Below, piece after piece: positions 5,884 to 11,229 of a DNA stretch of 12,587 nt. The position numbers were made by a program, and so were the translations under genes. Every line of letters begins with the position of its first letter. Within the stretch, counting starts at the first letter, position 1. The notes beneath the pieces are model-generated. The model made no database searches, was not told the origin of the DNA, and saw nothing but the letters and a program-made list of their open reading frames with translations. Source of the stretch: JBBTQE01 sp038065775 (GTDB lineage: Bacteria; Patescibacteriota; Patescibacteriia; Magasanikbacterales; GWA2-37-8); contig JBBTQE010000055.1 of assembly GCA_038065775.1 (NCBI GenBank), positions 1 to 12,587 of the forward strand, written 5' to 3'.

Positions 5884-7851
5884 ATGAATTGGCACAAATT
5901 CTTCTTTTGGTTAAAATCTTCTCGCGAAAAAACTCCCGAGATCAAAATTGTTTCGTCTAATTTAGATAAAAAATTACTAAAGAAAATTCATCCGCGTTTT
6001 ATTCCAAGATGGGGTCAGTTCAGATACATCGGGCAATTTTTAACAAAAAAAGATCAGCGAACCATCAACCTGATGTTTCTGCTTATCACTTTCACGATTA
6101 TTATTTGGGGGGTTATCTTTGGAATAAAAAACAATGTAACATTGCCGGCAAAGGGCGGAAATTTCAGCGAAGCGCTCATTGGCCAGCCGCAGTTTATCAA
6201 TCCATTATTTTCATCAACCAGTGACATTGATTCTGACATAACCTCTCTCGTATATTCCGGACTTTTCAAATTTGAAAGACAAAAATTAATTCAGGATTTG
6301 GCAAGCGACTATTCCGTAAGCGCTGACAGCAAAACCTACCTGATCAATTTAAGAAAAGACATTAAGTGGTCAGACGGCGAGCCGTTTACCGCGGATGATG
6401 TTGTGTTCACATTTGAAACCATACAAAATCCGGAGGTAAACAGTCCGTTGATGCCGGCCTTCCAGGGGATAGCTGTTGAAAAAACTGACGATTACGCGGT
6501 CAGTTTTACTCTCGCGGAACCTTTCGCGCCTTTCTTGAACAGTTTAACGGTTGGCATCTTGCCACAGCATATTTGGAGCGACATCCAGCCGACCGGAATC
6601 AAGTTGGCAAAAAATAATTTACAGCCGATCGGCGCCGGTTCTTGGAAATTCAGCAAACTTACCAAGGACAATTCCGGAAAAATTGATAGTTATGTTTTAA
6701 GCGCGAATGAAAATTTTTACCAAAAACAGCCATACTTAAAAACAATCACTTTTAAATTTTATCCTGATTTAACGCAGGCGGCATCCGCGCTCAAGAGCCG
6801 CGCAATTTCAGCGTTAAGTTTCGCACCAAGAGAAATCTCTGAAAAAATTGGAAATAAAAATTTTGAATTCCACAAATTTAAACTCCCGCAATATACCGCT
6901 CTGTTTTTTAATCAGGATGAAAAAAACATTTTGAAAGAATACGAAGTGAGAGAGGCGATGTCTTATGCCATAAACAAAAACAAAATAATTGAAGAGGCTT
7001 TAAAATCCGAGGGAGAAGCCGTGAACTCGCCCATCTTAAAAAATAGCGTCGGTTACTTCCCCGGATTGCAAACAAGCACTTTCAACATTGAAAAAGCAAA
7101 TCAACTGTTGGATAAGAAATGGAAAAAAATCCAGCCGGAGGAATATTTCAAGACTCAATCCGACAAAATATTAAAGGACAGAAAAAACGAGCTTGACCAA
7201 ATAAAAAATAACGCCAGCTCAACGCAGGTAGAAAAAGATTTGGCCATAAAAAATATTGAAAAGGAAGCGGCCGATGCCGTAAAACAAGAAATGGATCCCG
7301 GCCAGACTTTTTACAGGCAAGACAAGGACGGCAAAACTTTGAGTGTCAAAATTACCACGGCCGAAACTCAAGAATATTTGGCAACAGCCGAATCAGTCGC
7401 GAAAATGTGGCGCGCGGTTGGCATCCAAACAAAAATTGAAACAATAAGCATAATGCAAATTTCAAAAGATGTTCTAAAAGACAGAAACTACGAGATTCTC
7501 CTCTACGGCGAGATTGTTGGCAGCGATCCGGATCCATACCCGTTTTGGCACTCATCCCAAATCAATTATCCGGGATTGAACTTATCTTTATTCGTTGACA
7601 GAGCGGCGGATAAATTGATTGAAGAAGCCAGAGTAACCACAAGCACAAGCAAACGAGAGGAGGCTTATAAAAAATTCCAAGAAATTCTGGTAAAAGAAAC
7701 CCCTGCTATATTCCTTTATACTCCAACCTATACCTTTATAGCTGATAAAGAAATAAAGGGTATTTATCTTGATCAGATACTCTCGCCTTCGGATCGCTAC
7801 AGCGATCTTGAGAATTGGTATATAAAAACAAAAAGGCGGTGGAAGTTCTAA
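5884..7851 (+). CDS. Family-5 extracellular solute-binding protein (peptide-binding type), membrane anchored
   Basis: Homologous to the DppA/OppA group, which delivers peptides to ABC importers outside the membrane. Recognisable segments are INPLFSSTSDIDSDITSLVY (105-124), then LIQDLASDYSVSADSKTYLI and the family signature WSDGEPFTADDVVFTFE. Unlike typical members there is no lipobox: about 60 cytoplasmic residues precede one hydrophobic helix (about 61-80), so the domain is tethered by an uncleaved anchor. Residues about 423-469 form a charged, heptad-like stretch, probably a coiled coil inserted in the domain; 655 aa is long for the family, which is usually 500-550. No permease or ATPase gene is adjacent. 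It follows secG by 38 bp and precedes tRNA-Leu by 15 bp. A weak GAGG lies 13 nt before the ATG. The substrate cannot be told from sequence. Confidence 0.88.
   Translation: MNWHKFFFWLKSSREKTPEIKIVSSNLDKKLLKKIHPRFIPRWGQFRYIGQFLTKKDQRTINLMFLLITFTIIIWGVIFGIKNNVTLPAKGGNFSEALIGQPQFINPLFSSTSDIDSDITSLVYSGLFKFERQKLIQDLASDYSVSADSKTYLINLRKDIKWSDGEPFTADDVVFTFETIQNPEVNSPLMPAFQGIAVEKTDDYAVSFTLAEPFAPFLNSLTVGILPQHIWSDIQPTGIKLAKNNLQPIGAGSWKFSKLTKDNSGKIDSYVLSANENFYQKQPYLKTITFKFYPDLTQAASALKSRAISALSFAPREISEKIGNKNFEFHKFKLPQYTALFFNQDEKNILKEYEVREAMSYAINKNKIIEEALKSEGEAVNSPILKNSVGYFPGLQTSTFNIEKANQLLDKKWKKIQPEEYFKTQSDKILKDRKNELDQIKNNASSTQVEKDLAIKNIEKEAADAVKQEMDPGQTFYRQDKDGKTLSVKITTAETQEYLATAESVAKMWRAVGIQTKIETISIMQISKDVLKDRNYEILLYGEIVGSDPDPYPFWHSSQINYPGLNLSLFVDRAADKLIEEARVTTSTSKREEAYKKFQEILVKETPAIFLYTPTYTFIADKEIKGIYLDQILSPSDRYSDLENWYIKTKRRWKF
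7816..7824 (+). promoter_or_regulatory. Possible extended -10 element for tRNA-Leu
   Basis: TGGTATATA within the end of the preceding gene fits the extended -10 form TGn followed by a -10 hexamer. The -35 position holds GCTACA, matching three of six. Transcription would begin near 7831, about 36 nt before the tRNA. Read-through from the secG promoter is an alternative. Confidence 0.25.
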
Positions 7852-7866
7852 TCAAAGCCAAACATC

Positions 7867-7948
7867 GGGCGAGTGGCGGAACTGGTATACGCGCACGTTT
7901 CAGAAGCGTGTTCCGTAAGGATTGAGGGTTCGAGTCCCTCCTCGCCCA
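7867..7948 (+). tRNA. tRNA-Leu (anticodon CAG)
   Basis: A class II tRNA reading CUG. The acceptor stem GGGCGAG (7867-7873) pairs fully with CTCGCCC (7941-7947), followed by discriminator A. The D-arm carries GG in its loop, the anticodon stem CACGT/GCGTG encloses TTCAGAA with anticodon CAG, a long variable arm folds as CC-GTAA-GG, and the T-arm is GAGGG-TTCGAGT-CCCTC. The 3' CCA is not encoded (the DNA continues CAG after the discriminator). The final 20 bases of this region are repeated 137 bp downstream. Confidence 0.95.
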
Positions 7949-7950
7949 CA
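7931..7950 (+). repeat. 20-bp direct repeat, tRNA copy (possible attachment core)
   Basis: Runs from the middle of the T-loop through the end of tRNA-Leu plus two bases. An identical copy lies at 8068-8087. This part of a tRNA is a favoured crossover core for tyrosine-recombinase integration, which leaves an intact gene on one side and a 3'-end copy on the other. No integrase is visible in the window. Confidence 0.75.
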
Positions 7951-8067
7951 GAAGCGATGCGCTAGTGCGCATCGCGTGAGGGACGAGAACGCCGGAGCCA
8001 TATCCGCTCGCGCGGATGGCGAGGCGGCGGCCAGACCGAGACGGCCAAAGCCGACGAGAGTCGGGGC
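7951..8067. other. GC-rich, strongly foldable 117-bp segment between tRNA-end repeats
   Basis: No convincing reading frame; translated fragments here merely reflect tRNA-like sequence. It is clearly richer in GC than its surroundings and is built from hairpins. A perfect 9-bp stem with loop TAGT lies at 7954-7975. An ATCCGC/GCGGAT stem extends through GCC/GGC at 7997-8020. CCGAC-GAGA-GTCGG (8051-8064) is extended by GGCC/GGCC (8043-8046 with 8065-8068). GAGGGAC (7978-7984) is complementary to GTCCCTC in the second tRNA-end copy (8071-8077), which would close the whole set. It may be a structured RNA, a non-autonomous element, or the scar of a lost element. Confidence 0.6.
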
Positions 8068-8087
8068 CGAGTCCCTCCTCGCCCACA
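8068..8087 (+). repeat. 20-bp direct repeat, downstream copy of the tRNA-Leu 3' end
   Basis: Identical to 7931-7950 over all 20 positions; the flanking bases differ on both sides. Only the T-loop half, T-stem strand, acceptor strand and discriminator are present, so this is a tRNA end fragment and not a second tRNA gene. Confidence 0.8.
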
Positions 8088-8096
8088 TTTTCCAAT

Positions 8097-8147
8097 TGTC
8101 ATCCCGAGCGAAGCCCAGCTTGGCAGGGCTGACGAGGGATCTCTGTC
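8097..8147 (+). repeat. Dispersed TGTCAT...ATCTCTGTC repeat, copy A
   Basis: Begins TGTCATCCCGAGCGAAG and ends GAGGGATCTCTGTC, with an inner AAGCCCAGCTTGGCAGGGCT stretch that can fold on itself. It shares both ends with copies B and C and the TGTCAT...GATCT core with the uvrA element. The non-coding region 8088-8314 between the tRNA fragment and the RNase J gene consists mostly of these three copies. Confidence 0.7.
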
Positions 8148-8157
8148 TTGTTTATTT

Positions 8158-8189
8158 TGTCATCCTGAGTGTAACGAAGGATCTCTGTC
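8158..8189 (+). repeat. Dispersed TGTCAT...ATCTCTGTC repeat, copy B (minimal form)
   Basis: A 32-bp form reading TGTCATCCTGAG, then TGTAACGA, then AGGATCTCTGTC. The halves are imperfectly complementary (ATCCT with AGGAT), giving a small hairpin. It faces copy C, so ATCTCTGTC here pairs with GACAGAGAT there across a 19-bp gap. Confidence 0.7.
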
Positions 8190-8208
8190 CAATTGGCCAA
8201 AACGACGA

Positions 8209-8264
8209 GACAGAGATTCCTCACGGAGTTTACACTGAACGCAATGAATGTGTTCGGAATGACA
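8209..8264 (-). repeat. Dispersed TGTCAT...ATCTCTGTC repeat, copy C (inverted)
   Basis: Read on the minus strand it begins TGTCATTCCGA and ends GAGGAATCTCTGTC, with an internal GTGTAA shared with copy B. Together B and C make a 107-bp inverted structure (8158-8264) in front of the RNase J gene. No promoter stands out here; a TATAAA at 8270-8275 lacks a credible -35. Confidence 0.65.
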
Positions 8265-8314
8265 ATTTGTATAAAACTAAATTCTACTTAATCAACTAAC
8301 TCACACATATAATT

Positions 8315-10105
8315 ATGACAAGATATTCTTCCGCGCAAAGTTCCGGCGCGCATAGACAAAAACGGACATTTCAAACAAGCCGCCCTCACGACCGTGGGTC
8401 CAAACAGGCGGCAAACCCGTCATTCGCGCGTTTCCGCAGTGAAGAAACAAAACTTAAAATCGCCGTAATCGGCGGATTGGAAGAGGTCGGCCGCAACTGC
8501 ACGCTTTTTGAATACAATGGCGATATTATTTTAATTGACATGGGCCTGCAATTTCCGGAGGAGGATATGCCGGGAATTGATTACATTATCCCAAACATGG
8601 GATATCTTAAGGGTAAAGAAAAAAATATCCGCGGCGTTATCATCACGCATGCCCACTACGACCATATCGGTGGTATCCCCCACTTGATTCCACAACTTGG
8701 ATACCCGCCAATATACGGCCTGCCGCTGACTAACGCGATCATAAAAAAAAGGCAGGATGATTACAAAGGTCTGCGGCCTCTCAATATTCATAATATAAAA
8801 ATTGATGATAAACTAACGCTCGGCAGTTTTGAGCTGGAATTTTTCCATTTAAACCACAACATCCCAGATTCAATGGGCGTTGTGGTCCGCACCCCAGAAG
8901 GGGTAATTGTGCACACCGGGGACTGGAAATTTGACTACCAGCCGGCTGGCGAAGCTCCGGCTGATTTGCAAAAAATCGCGAAAATCGGAAGCGAAGGCGT
9001 GTTGGCTCTAATGAGCGACAGCACCAACGCTTCTCAACTCGGCCACCAAATTTCCGAATCTGAAATCGGCACAAATCTGGACGACATTATCTCCAAAGCT
9101 CCGGGCAGACTTATCATCGGAACATTTTCTTCTTTGCTTGCTCGTATTAAACAAATCATTGAGATCTCGGAAAGACTCGGCAAAATCGTCGCGTTGGACG
9201 GCTTCAGCATGAAGAGCAATGTTGAGATTGCCAAAGAATTAGGTTACATGAAATTCAGTCCAAAAACATTGATAGACCTGAAAAACACGGCCGACTACCC
9301 AGATAACAAAGTAGTAATTATTTGCACCGGCGCGCAAGGAGAAAAAAACGCGTCGCTGATGCGCATCGCGAACGGCGAGCACAGATTCATTCGCTTGAAT
9401 ATCGGCGACACGGTGGTTTTTTCTTCTTCGGTTATTCCGGGAAATGAACGCACTGTGCAACGCCTGAAAGATACTCTGTTCCGAAAAGGCGCCGAGGTCA
9501 TTCATTACCAAATGATGGACGTGCATGCCGGCGGACACGCTAAAGCGGATGACGTTAAATTGATGGTTCGCCTTATCAATCCAAAATATTTTATTCCCAT
9601 TGAAGGCAATCATTTCTTATTGCATTACAACGCGAAGGTGGTCCAGTCAATGGGCTTCCCCAAAGAAAACATTTTTATTGGCGACAACGGCCAGGTAATG
9701 GAATTCTTCCATGGCATAGGCAAATTAACCCAAACCAAAATTCCGTCCGACTACGTGTTTGTGGACGGGCTCGGAGTCAGCGATGAAACGAACATTGTTT
9801 TGCGCGATAGGCAGGTTTTGGCCGAAGACGGCATGGTTGTGATCATCGCGACAGTGGACAGAAAAACCGGAAAACTGATTCAAAATCCGGATATTATTTC
9901 GCGCGGGTTTGTTTTTCTAAAAGAGCACAAGGAACTTATCGAAGATCTCCGTCATCGCGTAAAGAAGCTGGTGATAGATTCGGATCCGCTTTCTTGGGCG
10001 GATTCCAATTATATAAAAAATAAGATTCGCGATTATGTCGGCCAGTTCCTATTTACCAAAACGGAAAAACGGCCAATGGTACTTCCGGTAGTTATAGAAG
10101 TATAA
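8315..10105 (+). CDS. rnj: Ribonuclease J (metallo-beta-lactamase / beta-CASP RNase)
   Basis: RNase J matures and degrades RNA in the cytoplasm by 5'-3' exonuclease and endonuclease action. The metallo-beta-lactamase core shows H112-A-H114-Y-D116-H117, H181 in NHNIPDS, and D203 in HTGDWKFD; the beta-CASP part shows H408 in VHAGGHA. Where most RNase J proteins have a zinc-ligand histidine in PxHGE, this one reads P428-I-E430-G-N-H433, and the segments GTFSSLLARI and CTGAQGEKNASLMR also deviate. A C-terminal domain is present, giving a normal core length. About 48 basic, polar, probably disordered residues precede the conserved start at KLKIAVIGG. The ATG at 8315 is the only upstream start that includes the whole core and lacks a Shine-Dalgarno. 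The gene ends at a strong terminator and appears monocistronic. Confidence 0.93.
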   Translation: MTRYSSAQSSGAHRQKRTFQTSRPHDRGSKQAANPSFARFRSEETKLKIAVIGGLEEVGRNCTLFEYNGDIILIDMGLQFPEEDMPGIDYIIPNMGYLKGKEKNIRGVIITHAHYDHIGGIPHLIPQLGYPPIYGLPLTNAIIKKRQDDYKGLRPLNIHNIKIDDKLTLGSFELEFFHLNHNIPDSMGVVVRTPEGVIVHTGDWKFDYQPAGEAPADLQKIAKIGSEGVLALMSDSTNASQLGHQISESEIGTNLDDIISKAPGRLIIGTFSSLLARIKQIIEISERLGKIVALDGFSMKSNVEIAKELGYMKFSPKTLIDLKNTADYPDNKVVIICTGAQGEKNASLMRIANGEHRFIRLNIGDTVVFSSSVIPGNERTVQRLKDTLFRKGAEVIHYQMMDVHAGGHAKADDVKLMVRLINPKYFIPIEGNHFLLHYNAKVVQSMGFPKENIFIGDNGQVMEFFHGIGKLTQTKIPSDYVFVDGLGVSDETNIVLRDRQVLAEDGMVVIIATVDRKTGKLIQNPDIISRGFVFLKEHKELIEDLRHRVKKLVIDSDPLSWADSNYIKNKIRDYVGQFLFTKTEKRPMVLPVVIEV

Positions 10106-10111
10106 GAGAAC

Positions 10112-10139
10112 CCCCGGCGCAAGCCGGGGTTTTTCTTTT
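10112..10139 (+). terminator. Strong intrinsic terminator after the RNase J gene
   Basis: CCCCGGC (10112-10118) and GCCGGGG (10123-10129) form a perfect 7-bp GC stem with a GCAA loop, followed by TTTTTCTTTT. It begins seven bases after the stop codon. Confidence 0.95.
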
Positions 10140-10153
10140 GCCGAGAAATGAGA

Positions 10154-10159
10154 TATAAT
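10154..10159 (+). promoter_or_regulatory. Possible -10 element of the dehydrogenase gene
   Basis: A perfect TATAAT lies 26 bp before the ATG, with an expected start near 10166 and a leader of about 20 nt. The matching -35 would fall in the T-rich tail of the preceding terminator and is poor. The TTGACA at 10161-10166 has no well-spaced -10 before the ATG. Confidence 0.4.
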
Positions 10160-10185
10160 ATTGACAATCATTATTAATATTATCT

Positions 10186-11229
10186 ATGTCTAAACCAAAA
10201 GTATCGTTTTACGGCGTATGGCCGGAAATGAAAGAATATGTCCGCTCAAAAATGAACGGCTTTTCGTGCAAAATAACCGACGAAACGATTAGTGAAAAAA
10301 ATTTAAACAAAGATGCGGAAATTTTGGTTGTTTTTGTTGAGTCGCCGCTCACGAAAAAAATGATTGGTTCGATCCATCATTTAAAAATGATCGCCACGAT
10401 GAGCACGGGCTATGACCATATTGATTTAGTGGCCGCCAAAAAGAAAAAAATCCCTGTTTGCAATGTTCCGACTTACGGAGAAAATACCGTTGCTGAACAT
10501 GCCATGGCTTTGTTGCTCGGTCTCACTCGCAAACTTTTTCAATCCGTGAAAAGAGTCAAAGAAGGCGTCTATGATTTCCACGGCCTGCGCGGAGTTGATT
10601 TAAGGGGCAAGACACTCGGAGTGGTTGGCACGGGACATATTGGCGCTCATCTTATAAAAATGGCCAAGGGTTTTGAAATGAATACTGTCGCCTATGATGC
10701 TTTCCCAAATAAGGACTTGGAGCGGAAACTTAAGTTTAAATATCTTCCGCTTAACAAACTTTTGGCCGAGTCCGATTTTATCAGCTTGCACGCCCCCCTG
10801 CTTCCGAAGACATACCACATAATTAACAAGCAAAATATCAAAAAAATTAAAAAAGGCGCGTATATTATTAACACAGCCAGAGGCGGACTAATAGACCCCG
10901 AGGCCTTGGTATGGGCTTTGCAGTCCAAACAAATTGCCGGCGCCGGATTAGACGTGCTGGAAGATGAGGGCTTTGTGCAAAATGCTGAAGCCATGGTTAA
11001 AGCCGCCTGCAAGGGCCATGAATGCCAGATAAAAACCAATCTAATGAACAATATCATAATTGATCACCCAAACACAATCATAACTCCCCACAATGCTTTC
11101 AACAGCACAGAAGCACTAAAAAGAATAGTTGATGTTACCATTGAAAACATAAAGTCTTTCGCCAAAGGCGAAATAAGAAACGATGTGACCAAGAAAAAAA
11201 ATAAAAAATTAAAACGCGCAAACATATGA
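10186..11229 (+). CDS. D-2-hydroxyacid dehydrogenase, D-lactate-dehydrogenase-like
   Basis: Belongs to the NAD-dependent D-isomer 2-hydroxyacid dehydrogenases; the closest functional type appears to be D-lactate dehydrogenase, reducing pyruvate to D-lactate and regenerating NAD+ in the cytoplasm. Seen in sequence: substrate-domain motif TGYDHIDL (74-81), ENTVAEHAMALLLGLTR, nucleotide-binding G148-T-G150-H-I-G153 with D171 at the end of the second strand (favouring NAD), and the catalytic trio R232 (TARGG), E261 (LDVLEDE) and H302 (TPHNAFNS). At 347 aa it is of normal length; the tail is lysine-rich. The start lies in an AT-rich leader with no Shine-Dalgarno. The stop TGA overlaps the next gene's ATG (ATGA), so the two are cotranscribed and probably coupled. 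A fermentative role fits a reduced metabolism, but other 2-keto acids are possible substrates. Confidence 0.88.
   Translation: MSKPKVSFYGVWPEMKEYVRSKMNGFSCKITDETISEKNLNKDAEILVVFVESPLTKKMIGSIHHLKMIATMSTGYDHIDLVAAKKKKIPVCNVPTYGENTVAEHAMALLLGLTRKLFQSVKRVKEGVYDFHGLRGVDLRGKTLGVVGTGHIGAHLIKMAKGFEMNTVAYDAFPNKDLERKLKFKYLPLNKLLAESDFISLHAPLLPKTYHIINKQNIKKIKKGAYIINTARGGLIDPEALVWALQSKQIAGAGLDVLEDEGFVQNAEAMVKAACKGHECQIKTNLMNNIIIDHPNTIITPHNAFNSTEALKRIVDVTIENIKSFAKGEIRNDVTKKKNKKLKRANI

Noticed and set aside
8068..8087. Second tRNA gene downstream of tRNA-Leu
   Set aside because: Only the 3' portion is present; no matching 5' acceptor strand, D-arm or anticodon arm precedes it.
7736..8095. Minus-strand reading frames across the tRNA region (119 and 62 aa)
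   Set aside because: They are antisense translations of tRNA-Leu and the GC-rich insert, giving the familiar spurious WARRDSNP / GRGGTRTLNP strings; no start signal or protein-like conservation.
8097..8264. CRISPR array from three repeated units
   Set aside because: The units differ in length and interior, one is inverted, and there are no regular spacers or cas genes.
7922..8299. Plus-strand 125-aa frame through the tRNA end, the insert and the repeats
   Set aside because: It begins inside the tRNA and translates repeat DNA; no domain and no start context. The region is non-coding.
8308..8313. TATAAT immediately before the RNase J ATG as its promoter
   Set aside because: Transcription would begin about five bases inside the coding region, and no later in-frame start keeps the conserved core. 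Likely chance in AT-rich DNA.
10161..10183. TTGACA before the dehydrogenase gene as a -35 element
   Set aside because: The only -10-like hexamer (TATTAT at 10178) is 11 bp away, too close, and the correctly spaced position overlaps the start codon.
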